From the NCBI GenBank assembly GCA_039931675.1, contig JBDTRM010000060.1:1-44261 (forward strand): a stretch of DNA of 44,261 nt. The letters are read 5' to 3'. Position numbers and translations under genes: made by a program. This stretch comes from JAEUTH01 sp039931675 (lineage in GTDB: Bacteria; Bacteroidota; Bacteroidia; AKYH767-A; OLB10). The notes beneath the pieces are model-generated. The model saw only the letters and a list, made by a program, of their open reading frames with translations. It had not been told where the DNA came from and did no database searches. This document shows positions 30,346-37,795 of this stretch, in pieces (position 1 is the first letter of the stretch; the number at the start of each line of letters is the position of its first letter).

Positions 30346-32721
30346 ATGAATTATAACATGCAATCACAAAGAGTCATTAAGGCATTATGCCTTGTGATTG
30401 CAGCAATGTGTTTCTTTTCATGCAGTTCAACCAAACATTTAAAACCCAACGAATACCTTTTAGATAAAAACATTATCAAGGTGGAACCTGGTTCTTTAAA
30501 AAGTGAACTGGTTCCTATCATAAAACAAAAGCCAAATCGTAAAATTCTTGGCTTGTTTCGTTTTCATCTCAGCGTTTATAATCTTGGCGCATCAGGAAAA
30601 GTGGACAGTGCAGGAAATCATAAAAAGTTTAATCGCTGGCTGATGAACACCGTTGGGGAGGAGCCAATCGTCCTGGATACTTTTCTTACTAAGAAATCTT
30701 CCAAACAGTTAAAGCAATACATGCAAAACATAGGTTACTTTAATGCCGAAGTTAAAGACTCTGTTGTATATAAAAAGAAGCATCAGGCTTTTGTGTATTA
30801 TCTTATTAAAAGCAACAGCCCTTATATTGTAAATAAATTCAGTTATGACATTGTTGACAATAATATTAAAAATCTTGTATTCAGTGATTCTGCCGGTGCT
30901 GACGTAAAGCGGGGAAAAAAATACAGTTCTGGCGACATTCAAAAGGAACGCGATCGTGTTACAAAAATGCTGCGAAATAATGGTTACTTTAATTTTTCAC
31001 AACAATATATCCGTTTTGATGTTGATACCGCTTTTCTATCCAATATTGTAAACATTGTAATGATCATTGACAATCCTTCAATGGAAAGTTCTGATACAAC
31101 AGAAAGTGCCTTATATCATCAACGCTTTTATCTTCATAACATATATGTTATACCCGATTACGATCTGCTCGCCAAAAGCGATACCTATATGAATCGTGAC
31201 ACAGTCAATCAAATCGGAATTAATTTTTTAGCAAGAAAGCAAACTAAGCATCAGTTTAAACCTGCCATAATAGAGCAGCACATTTTCCTTTCAAATGGTG
31301 AAATGTTCCGTCAAAAAGATGTTGACCTTACTTACAGGCGATTGCAGGATTTAGGCACCTTTCGTTTCGTGAATATTAAAATGTACACCGCATTGCCTGT
31401 TAATGCATCCGACAGTGTAACCGCCAACAGCCTCGATTGTTTTATTCGCCTCACTCCGGCTAAAATGCAGGATTACCAGATAGAAAACGAATTGACTACA
31501 AGTGGCGGCAACATTGGTGTTGCAGGAAGCATCAGCTATCGCAATAAAAATATTTTTCACGGCACTGAATTGTTCGAATTCAAAGTTAGGGGTTCGATAG
31601 AATCACAACCAAACTTTCTTACTGATTCTGCAGCGGAACAAACCAAAGGTCTGCATTTTAATACTTACGATTTTGGTGTGGAAACCAACCTGAGTTTTCA
31701 TAAGTTCTTATTACCTTTTCGAACTTCCCGAAATGAAAAAACTTTTGAACCCACTACAAGACTTTCTGCAGGTGTCGGCTTCGAAAACCAAATTGAATAT
31801 GACCGCTCAACCACCCGGTTTTCAATAGCCTATATTTTTAAAAAGAATCCGCGCGTACGTCATTACATTTATCCGGCCGAACTTAATTATGTGGACGTTA
31901 CGCTTACCGATGCTTATGAACAGCAGATCCTTTCGCTCAATGATGCAGCCCTTGCAGCATCTTACGCTGATCACCTGATAGCTAATGGCCGGTATTCTCT
32001 TACCTTCAATAATCAATATGTGGGCCGTATTGAGAATGTACTCTTCCTGCGTTTTAATTTTGAATTTGCCGGAAATCTTTTTTATCTCTGGGATAGGGTG
32101 CGGCCTAATAAACATGTGAGTGACAGCACAAGGAACTATCAGCGGTTAAATGTTGACTATGCACAATACGTCCGTCCCGATATTGATTTCCGTTATTACC
32201 AGGTATTCAACGAGCATAGTCAATTGGTATATCGTATTAATGGAGGAGTAGCACATCCTTATGGCAATACAAATTACATTTTATTTGAAAAGAGTTTTTA
32301 TGCAGGTGGCAGTAACGATAATCGAGCTTACAGTCCTTACACAGTTGGACCCGGGGGCTATACTCATGAAAACACTATACAGCAGTTTGGCACAATTAAA
32401 ATAGCCTATAATATAGAATACAGGTTTGATATTTTTAAAATTTTACAAGGCGCTTTCTTTTTTGACGGTGGCAATATATGGATTGCAAAACCTGATTCCG
32501 CCCGACCGCTTGCTGATTTTAACATAACCCGTTTTCATAAAGAATTAGCTATGGGTGGCGGTATTGGCCTGCGTCTTAATTTTACTTTTTTTATTTTCAG
32601 GTTAGATGCTGCCGTTCCTATCAAAGACCCCAGCAGGCCTTATGGCGAACGCTTTGTACTTAATGAATTTAACCAGATCAAAGACATTAATTTTAATCTT
32701 GGTATAGGGTATCCGTTTTAA
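30346..32721 (+). CDS. tamL: TamL-like BamA/TamA-family outer-membrane lipoprotein
   Basis: A 791-residue Omp85-family protein with a lipoprotein signal, the hallmark of Bacteroidota TamL: MQSQRVIKALCLVIAAMCFF then SCSS (lipobox Cys about residue 27). The N-terminal half (30-370) contains POTRA-like repeats, with STKHLKPNEYLLDKNIIKVE at the start; the C-terminal half (about 400-791) is a 16-strand barrel that ends GIGYPF, the Phe-terminal signal used for assembly by BAM. It probably works with a TamB partner in outer-membrane biogenesis; no tamB is in the window. Either Met1 (30346) or Met5 could be the start. It stands alone on plus. Confidence 0.88.
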   Translation: MNYNMQSQRVIKALCLVIAAMCFFSCSSTKHLKPNEYLLDKNIIKVEPGSLKSELVPIIKQKPNRKILGLFRFHLSVYNLGASGKVDSAGNHKKFNRWLMNTVGEEPIVLDTFLTKKSSKQLKQYMQNIGYFNAEVKDSVVYKKKHQAFVYYLIKSNSPYIVNKFSYDIVDNNIKNLVFSDSAGADVKRGKKYSSGDIQKERDRVTKMLRNNGYFNFSQQYIRFDVDTAFLSNIVNIVMIIDNPSMESSDTTESALYHQRFYLHNIYVIPDYDLLAKSDTYMNRDTVNQIGINFLARKQTKHQFKPAIIEQHIFLSNGEMFRQKDVDLTYRRLQDLGTFRFVNIKMYTALPVNASDSVTANSLDCFIRLTPAKMQDYQIENELTTSGGNIGVAGSISYRNKNIFHGTELFEFKVRGSIESQPNFLTDSAAEQTKGLHFNTYDFGVETNLSFHKFLLPFRTSRNEKTFEPTTRLSAGVGFENQIEYDRSTTRFSIAYIFKKNPRVRHYIYPAELNYVDVTLTDAYEQQILSLNDAALAASYADHLIANGRYSLTFNNQYVGRIENVLFLRFNFEFAGNLFYLWDRVRPNKHVSDSTRNYQRLNVDYAQYVRPDIDFRYYQVFNEHSQLVYRINGGVAHPYGNTNYILFEKSFYAGGSNDNRAYSPYTVGPGGYTHENTIQQFGTIKIAYNIEYRFDIFKILQGAFFFDGGNIWIAKPDSARPLADFNITRFHKELAMGGGIGLRLNFTFFIFRLDAAVPIKDPSRPYGERFVLNEFNQIKDINFNLGIGYPF

Positions 32722-32736
32722 ATATCAACTCGTTCA

Positions 32737-32768
32737 ACATTGACCAAGTGAAAGAACTTTGTCAATGT
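32737..32768. repeat. Hairpin between convergent genes
   Basis: ACATTGAC (32737-32744) pairs with GTCAATGT (32761-32768), with partial pairing inside. It lies in the 100-base spacer between the tamL stop and the convergent carboxypeptidase-regulatory-like gene. There is no clear U-run. Confidence 0.4.
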
Positions 32769-32821
32769 TCTATCCAATAAAAAATTCTGAAGGGATTTGT
32801 TTTGCATAACCCGTTCTGCAA

Positions 32822-34126
32822 TCACTCTATACTCTGCTTATATAAAACCCTTACATCATCAGTACCTTCATCCTTATCAAGAAAATAAATATAATTGTTG
32901 CGCACTCTTATATTTTCAGCAAAAAGTTTTTTAATGGTATAGGTCATTTTCAATTCACCGGTTGCAATATCAATTAAGCGCAGCTCCCCTACTCCATTAT
33001 TCAAATAATATGCATACACTTTTTGGTTTTTCCGGTCCTGGTAAATGGCCCGTTTGAATTCCTTCTCATCACCAAATTGCAACGGTACATTATTTACATG
33101 GTCAGGTGTGGCAGTATAAGTCTGAATCATTGATTCAGGAAAATTAAATATGTAAAGCAATGTGTCTATTTTAAAAAGCGGAGCATACACAGCTTTGTAC
33201 ATGACCTTATGCGCAAACATAAAATCAATTTGTGCATCGAATGCACTGCGATATAAGCCATTATTATAATTTTCGTCAACACGCCTCTTCTCTTCAAATA
33301 ACTGGCGGATTAATTTTCTATCTGCAATGGTTGCAAACTGGCGATACCTGCCATTCAGTCTATTATATGACACATAAACCTGCAGGTAATTGTTGGTGGT
33401 ATAATTAAATTCACCAATCGTTTCTTTTGCTGCACCTTTTACAATTGAATAAATAATCATCGTATCAATAGCTGCAACGCAGGGTTGTTGCACGTTTCTG
33501 AATTTATCCGAAGACTCAGCATCAAAAATTTCCAACTCCTTGTCTTCAAAATAAATTTCATAAAAATTCAGATCACATATAATGTAATGGTTATTGATAC
33601 AATCTGTAAAAAGCGAAATTGGTTTTTCAGGAATGGCAATCGAACTTATAGTATCACCATACTCACTGATCATGTATAATTTTGATTTTGCCGGATTATT
33701 ATTTCTGCATCCTATAATCAAAAGCGTATCATCATTCCAGAAATCGTAATCAACCAAACCTAATCCTTTATTTTTTGTAATTGGCTTGGCAGCATCTGCA
33801 GTAACGGTCGCTTCTTTCAATTGAATTGATTTTCGTTGTAATTCAATTTTAAGATTCAGATTATTTTTTGAAATTGAAATCGTTTGGCGTTCATAACCCA
33901 CTTTCGAAAAAACCAAAACCTTAATTGATGAATCAAGATCAATTTCAAAAACGCCTTTTTCATCACTAAAAGTTCCTGTGGTCGAATTAGGAACAATGAT
34001 TACCACATCCTGCAAATGTTTATGTGTAGTGGCATCAGCTACAGTTCCTCTTACTTTTAATTTTGATTGTGCATTTACATTCAAATTTAAAAGCAGTAAA
34101 ACTAATATGGAGACCAGCCTGCGCAT
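32822..34126 (-). CDS. Exported protein with CarboxypepD_reg-like domain
   Basis: A 434-residue exported protein. Signal peptide 1-19 (LLLLNLNVNAQ), a carboxypeptidase-regulatory-like beta-sandwich (about 23-105, VRGTVADATTHKHLQDVVII ... SKVGYERQTISI), the same domain that starts many TonB-dependent receptors, then a repetitive beta-rich region (about 120-430) resembling a propeller with lines such as FRNVQQPCVAAIDTMIIYS and YLNNGVGELRLIDIATGELK. No TonB box, plug or barrel follows, so it is not a receptor. Function unknown. It lies between convergent tamL and co-oriented mpl. Confidence 0.65.
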   Translation of the reverse strand: MRRLVSILVLLLLNLNVNAQSKLKVRGTVADATTHKHLQDVVIIVPNSTTGTFSDEKGVFEIDLDSSIKVLVFSKVGYERQTISISKNNLNLKIELQRKSIQLKEATVTADAAKPITKNKGLGLVDYDFWNDDTLLIIGCRNNNPAKSKLYMISEYGDTISSIAIPEKPISLFTDCINNHYIICDLNFYEIYFEDKELEIFDAESSDKFRNVQQPCVAAIDTMIIYSIVKGAAKETIGEFNYTTNNYLQVYVSYNRLNGRYRQFATIADRKLIRQLFEEKRRVDENYNNGLYRSAFDAQIDFMFAHKVMYKAVYAPLFKIDTLLYIFNFPESMIQTYTATPDHVNNVPLQFGDEKEFKRAIYQDRKNQKVYAYYLNNGVGELRLIDIATGELKMTYTIKKLFAENIRVRNNYIYFLDKDEGTDDVRVLYKQSIE

Positions 34127-34206
34127 GAGAATTTAAAGGTAAAAAACTGTTTTAAATTCAATGGTCTGAAATGTTACTCATTGAAGTTCTTCTTGCTTCA
34201 CCCCGT

Positions 34207-34219
34207 CCTGCCTTTGGCA
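34207..34219. repeat. Short palindrome CTGCCTTTGGCAG
   Basis: A 5-bp stem with a TTT loop in the spacer between mpl and the upstream stop; related to CCGCCTAAAGGCGG at 26210 and the palindrome in the mpl repeat. Confidence 0.45.
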
Positions 34220-34262
34220 GACGCAGCCCACTTTCGGTTCTAATAAAATGAATAACCAAAGC

Positions 34263-35708
34263 TCAAACATTCAAAGCCAACTCATCACCCAACCCTTTAA
34301 AATCAATACCATCAAAATTACCCGAACTCATCATCAATAAAACTGTATCATGAAAGTTTTTCTTTTTCAGTTCTTCAACAAGTGCTGTTGAATTTGTAAA
34401 TACTTTTATGTCATTTCGCTTAAAGGCATTTGCAACCTGCTCTTCGCTAATGGGTTTTAGTTTTTTATGTTCTATCGTATGCGGATTGAAATAAATGTAT
34501 GCTTCATCGGCTTCATTCATGGCACCGTTATATTCATTTAGAAAATCTTCGTTCAGGCTGCTAAAGGTATGCAACTCCATACAGGCAATTAATTGCTTGC
34601 CCGCGAACTGCTGCTTAACAGCTTCTGTAGTTGCTTTTAATTTTGAAGGTGAGTGCGCAAAATCTTTAAACATGATAAAAGAGTTTTTCGTCACCACCAA
34701 TTCTAATCTTTTCGCTGCACCTGTAAACGAAATTATAGCATTATAAAAATCATCATCACTTACACCTATAGCATTACATACATGACGCGCACCTTCGAGG
34801 TTCATAAGGTTGTGATTGCCGAAGATAACCAGTTTGTGGTTTGTAGTTTGTGGTTTGTGGTTTAAGGTTTCCGGTTTAAGGTTTTCGTCATTGCGAGGAA
34901 CTGCGTGTCCCGCCTTTGCGGGAAAGCAATCTGTAATAAGATGTGTTATTCCATCCTTAATTTCATGCGGTGGAATTGTGTATGGAATTTTTTCTGCTTT
35001 GGTAGTTGAGGCTTCACAAAGTTTTTTAAGCACCGCATCGTTCTCACAATAAATTAATTTACCGTTGGCCGGGATTGCATCAGCAAAAATTCTGAACTGC
35101 TCCGTATAATTTTCGAATGTTGGAAAAACATTAATGTGATCCCATGCAATGCCGCTTATCAAACCAATATCAGCTTTATACAAATGAAATTTTGGCCTTC
35201 GGTCAATTGGCGAACTCAGGTATTCATCACCTTCAACAATTATCACAGGAGCATCTTCACTCAGTTGCACCATTGTATCAAAACCTGCTATCTGCGCGCC
35301 CACCATAAAATCAAATCTTTTATTGCAAACTTTCAATACATGCAAGATCATTGAAGTGATAGTTGTTTTACCGTGACTGCCGCCTATCACCACGCGGGTT
35401 TTATTTCTCGATTGCTCATAAATATATTCAGGATAAGAATAAATTTTCAAGCCCAATTCTTGCGCACATATCAACTCAGGATTATCAGCACGCGCATGCA
35501 TTCCCAGAATAACAGCATCAATATCTGTAGTAATTTTTTCAGGATGCCAGCCCATATTATCAGGCAGCAAACCCAATGCAGCCAGCCGTGAGCGTGATGG
35601 TTCATTAATTTCATCATCACTACCCGTAACCGTAAAACCTTTTTTGTGCAAAGCAATTGCCATGTTATGCATTGCCGCTCCGCCTGTTGCTATTAAATGA
35701 ATTTTCAT
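34263..35708 (-). CDS. mpl: UDP-MurNAc:tripeptide ligase Mpl, with an in-frame repeat insertion
   Basis: A 481-residue murein-recycling ligase that joins UDP-N-acetylmuramate to L-Ala-gamma-D-Glu-meso-DAP. The Rossmann opening (IHLIATGGAAMHNMAIAL), the P-loop GGSHGKTT (109-116) and the Mur ligase downstream motifs (VEGDEYLSS, about 158-166; IFGNHNLMNLEGARHV, about 295-310; AHSPSKLKAT) are all present. Residues about 259-293 are not native: they are the in-frame translation of a dispersed repeat (DCFPAKAGHAVPRNDE) followed by a heptamer tandem repeat (NLKPETLNHKPQTTNHK). The frame is kept and the insertion falls between the central and C-terminal regions, before the conserved HKLVIFGNHN. The enzyme is probably still active. 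Confidence 0.93.
   Translation of the reverse strand: MKIHLIATGGAAMHNMAIALHKKGFTVTGSDDEINEPSRSRLAALGLLPDNMGWHPEKITTDIDAVILGMHARADNPELICAQELGLKIYSYPEYIYEQSRNKTRVVIGGSHGKTTITSMILHVLKVCNKRFDFMVGAQIAGFDTMVQLSEDAPVIIVEGDEYLSSPIDRRPKFHLYKADIGLISGIAWDHINVFPTFENYTEQFRIFADAIPANGKLIYCENDAVLKKLCEASTTKAEKIPYTIPPHEIKDGITHLITDCFPAKAGHAVPRNDENLKPETLNHKPQTTNHKLVIFGNHNLMNLEGARHVCNAIGVSDDDFYNAIISFTGAAKRLELVVTKNSFIMFKDFAHSPSKLKATTEAVKQQFAGKQLIACMELHTFSSLNEDFLNEYNGAMNEADEAYIYFNPHTIEHKKLKPISEEQVANAFKRNDIKVFTNSTALVEELKKKNFHDTVLLMMSSGNFDGIDFKGLGDELALNV
34831..34934. repeat. Repeat inserted in frame inside mpl
   Basis: Positions 34886-34934 are a copy of the CGTCATTGCGAGG ... AAAGCAATCTGT family, here split by a short stem TCCCGCCTTTGCGGGA. 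Positions 34831-34885 are a heptamer tandem repeat (GTTTGTG/GTTTAAG units). Read on the minus strand both are open in the mpl frame. Confidence 0.85.
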
Positions 35709-35740
35709 TTTTTTGATTCGGTGATTTGCTATTTGGAATT

Positions 35741-35769
35741 CGTCATTGCGAGGAACGAAGCAATCTGTT
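35741..35769. repeat. Dispersed repeat, left flank of ADP-ribosyltransferase-like module
   Basis: CGTCATTGCGAGGAACGAAG followed by CAATCTGTT, complete 29-bp form, plus orientation. It lies between the mpl start and the end of the ADP-ribosyltransferase-like gene. An inverted copy at 36749-36777 is 27 of 29 identical. Confidence 0.85.
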
Positions 35770-35802
35770 GATGACTAACAATTTTTAAAAACATTTTCAT
35801 TC

Positions 35803-36420
35803 TCAGGGAATATCAAAATCATTATCCGATTCGCGTGGAATAAAAAAGCCCTTGATGCAATTCGGATTACGAACGCAAACCTGGATATGATTTTTTTCTT
35901 TAAAGCCTGCATTATCATACAAATCATTACCCTCCCAGAAAACACCGCGAACTGTGTCGAATGACGGCAATTTGTTTTCTATTCTTGTAAGATGCAATGT
36001 TTCAATTACAGCGCAATCAAGATTTCTTAATACCAAATCCTTTCCTGTTTTAAGAGGTTTATTCTTAGGCAATTCATAATCATTGCGCTCCATTTCTGAT
36101 TTAAAGATTGAAAATGCCGATTTCAATAAATGAGGTGATTTTGAATTAATCAAGTCTAAGCACAGACCGGGATTAATTAATGCGCCAACTACAGAAGGTT
36201 TGGTTATAGGACTTTTTGAAGATTGAATATGAGTTTTCTTAAACACTGCAAATTCTAAAGCACGCTCAGGGTCGTTGTCCCAAAAATACATTCCGTGGCC
36301 AAGCCAATCGTAATCGTTTTCACTTTTCTTAAAAGCACTTTTGCTATTCACCAGCCTGTCCCTTATTGATTCATCGCAACCGTGAAAACCAATTATCAGG
36401 TTCGCTCTTTTGGAATACAT
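35803..36420 (-). CDS. Putative ADP-ribosyltransferase-like toxin
   Basis: A 205-residue cytoplasmic protein (no signal or membrane helix). The N-terminus LIIGFHGCDESIRDRLVNSK with DYDWLGHGMYFWDNDPERAL (35-54) reads like the catalytic core of PARP/DTX-type ADP-ribosyltransferases: the first His in 'HGxxxxI' (His13), the second-motif Tyr in 'GxGxYF' (Tyr45) and, by alignment of NHIQVCVRNPNC with the PARP 'NEYIVYNPNQ', a possible third residue Gln180 (an H-Y-Q set, which is inference). Such enzymes use NAD+ to modify proteins or nucleic acids. The start codon overlaps the last 25 bases of a 58-residue upstream gene, as in toxin-antitoxin pairs. I recognise similar 'YDWLGHGIYFWE' proteins but no characterised member. 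Confidence 0.6.
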   Translation of the reverse strand: MYSKRANLIIGFHGCDESIRDRLVNSKSAFKKSENDYDWLGHGMYFWDNDPERALEFAVFKKTHIQSSKSPITKPSVVGALINPGLCLDLINSKSPHLLKSAFSIFKSEMERNDYELPKNKPLKTGKDLVLRNLDCAVIETLHLTRIENKLPSFDTVRGVFWEGNDLYDNAGFKEKNHIQVCVRNPNCIKGFFIPRESDNDFDIP

Positions 36421-36572
36421 ATACTTTTATACTGTTTTGAAGGGTTGCCGTTTTTAGTGAATACACCTATTGATTGTAAAAAAGCCAATGCCTGTGCTTT
36501 GGTATGTTTTGCAGCAGCTCTTTTTTCCTTTTCTAAAATTTTAAGAAACTGATTTATTTCTCTTTCATTCAT
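36396..36572 (-). CDS. Small antitoxin-like partner
   Basis: A 58-residue protein, MNEREINQFLKILEKEKRAA then AKHTKAQALAFLQSIGVFTK and NGNPSKQYK. It has an amphipathic helical first half and the 'AxxFLxxxGIxTxxGxxxxxY' end that I associate with small proteins encoded before toxin genes. It is upstream of and overlaps by 25 bases the ADP-ribosyltransferase-like gene, so translation is probably coupled. I chose the ATG at 36572; a TTG at 36590 lies in the -7 box. Not a recognisable DNA-binding antitoxin, so its way of neutralising or helping the partner is unknown. Confidence 0.5.
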   Translation of the reverse strand: MNEREINQFLKILEKEKRAAAKHTKAQALAFLQSIGVFTKNGNPSKQYKSICIPKERT

Positions 36573-36587
36573 GATTTGAAATTTTTT

Positions 36588-36595
36588 CAAAGTTA
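36588..36595 (-). promoter_or_regulatory. -7 promoter box for toxin-antitoxin-like operon
   Basis: TAACTTTG on the minus strand, exact TAnnTTTG match, 15 bases before the ATG of the 58-residue gene. No clear -33 TTG. Confidence 0.45.
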
Positions 36596-36621
36596 AATTT
36601 TATTTTGTTCCATTTTCAGAA

Positions 36622-36640
36622 TGAAGCAATCTGTCGATGA
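36622..36640. repeat. Half copy of dispersed repeat
   Basis: TGAAGCAATCTGTCGATGA shares the right half (AAGCAATCTGT) with the other copies and lacks the left CGTCATTGCGAGG half. Same orientation as the left-flank copy. Confidence 0.55.
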
Positions 36641-36703
36641 TTTAACCATTCCTGATTTTCTCAAATATCTTTTTTCCGTAAATTAAATCTTTCATAAGTT
36701 TAA

Positions 36704-36733
36704 TTGGTATGTTTAGCAGTAAATATATTTTTG
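36704..36733 (+). promoter_or_regulatory. Promoter for MBL-fold gene (TTG-N19-TATTTTTG)
   Basis: TTG at 36704-36706 and TATTTTTG at 36726-36733 are exactly 19 bases apart, a full Bacteroidota-type promoter. Transcription would start near 36740, so the inverted repeat copy (36749-36777) falls in the leader. Confidence 0.6.
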
Positions 36734-36748
36734 CTTCGTGCTAACAAT

Positions 36749-36777
36749 AACAGATTGCTTGGTGCCTCGCAATGACG
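36749..36777. repeat. Dispersed repeat, right flank (inverted copy)
   Basis: The complement reads CGTCATTGCGAGGCACCAAG followed by CAATCTGTT. It matches the left-flank copy at 35741-35769 at 27 of 29 positions and is inverted relative to it, so the two bracket the toxin-antitoxin-like module. Confidence 0.85.
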
Positions 36778-36815
36778 AGTAACAAACAATAAACTCCAAA
36801 CAATAAATAATAAAT

Positions 36816-37664
36816 ATGAAACTACACACTATCGAAACCGGTTACTTTAAACTTGACGGAGGCGCTATGTTTGGCGTGGTTCCGAAATCTATATGGGATT
36901 CATTGAATCCGGCAGATGATAACAATATGTGCAACTGGGGATTGCGCTGCCTGTTAGTTGAAGACGGTGACCGTTTAATTTTAATTGATAACGGTATTGG
37001 CGATAAGCAGGACAAGAAATTTTTCAGCTATTACTATTTGCATGGTGATGATACACTTGAAAAATCTATCCATAAAGCAGGCTTTGATTTTAAAGATGTA
37101 ACTGATGTGGTGCTAACCCATCTGCACTTCGACCACTGTGGCGGCAGCATCAAATATAATAACGACCGCAGTAAACTTGAATTAGCATTTCCCAATGCAA
37201 CCTATTGGAGCAGCGAAGAACACTGGCATTGCGCCACACAACCCAACACGCGCGAGAAGGCAAGTTTTCTTAAAGAAAATATTTTACCGATACAGGAAAG
37301 TGGTCATTTAAAATTTGCAAACGATGGTGATGAAATTTTTCCCGGCTTTAAATTATTATTCTCTAACGGGCATACTGAAGCCATGATGCATCCCATGATT
37401 CAGTACAAAAATAAAACTGTGGTTTATGTTGCTGATATGATTCCATCATCTCATCATGTTCCTATTCCTTACGTGATGGCTTATGATACAAGACCTTTGA
37501 TTACAATGGATGAGAAAGAAAAGTTTTTGAAGGAAGCGGCAGCCAACGATTACATTTTATTTTTCGAGCATGACCCGACCGTAGTGTGTTGCAATCTTCA
37601 ACAAACCGAACGCGGAGTAAAAAGAAAAGACACTTTTAGTTTGGAAGAATATTTTGGGAAATGA
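36816..37664 (+). CDS. MBL-fold metallohydrolase
   Basis: A 282-residue metallo-beta-lactamase-fold hydrolase. The two-metal site is complete: THLHFDHCGG (His102, His104, Asp106, His107), His186 in FSNGHTEAMMHP, Asp207 in VVYVADMIPSSHH and a final His in FFEHDP (about 252). The length and the 'GHTxxxxxP' region recall N-acyl homoserine lactonase and related MBL proteins, but the substrate is not determined. It has its own promoter 110 bases upstream. No signal peptide, so cytoplasmic. Confidence 0.88.
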   Translation: MKLHTIETGYFKLDGGAMFGVVPKSIWDSLNPADDNNMCNWGLRCLLVEDGDRLILIDNGIGDKQDKKFFSYYYLHGDDTLEKSIHKAGFDFKDVTDVVLTHLHFDHCGGSIKYNNDRSKLELAFPNATYWSSEEHWHCATQPNTREKASFLKENILPIQESGHLKFANDGDEIFPGFKLLFSNGHTEAMMHPMIQYKNKTVVYVADMIPSSHHVPIPYVMAYDTRPLITMDEKEKFLKEAAANDYILFFEHDPTVVCCNLQQTERGVKRKDTFSLEEYFGK

Positions 37665-37705
37665 TGAAACTCTGTTTGTGATTTGAAGTTTGGAATTAAG
37701 AAAAA

Positions 37706-37731
37706 TAGCACGAGGCACGGGGAAGCACGGA
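37706..37731. repeat. Short GCACG-rich repeat words
   Basis: AGCACGAGGCACGGGGAAGC followed by ACGGAG: tandem 'GCACGGGGAA'-like words in the 131-base spacer before the DUF2079 gene. Similar words recur between genes in Bacteroidota; no function seen. Confidence 0.4.
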
Positions 37732-37795
37732 GAAATTAAAATGGTTTATATAATGGAGTTTGAAGTTCAAGGTTAGCAAAAGCAGGGTTTAAAAA

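Noticed and set aside
35135..35660. Open frames on the opposite strand of mpl
   Set aside because: They are antisense shadows of conserved Mur ligase motifs and have no family features.
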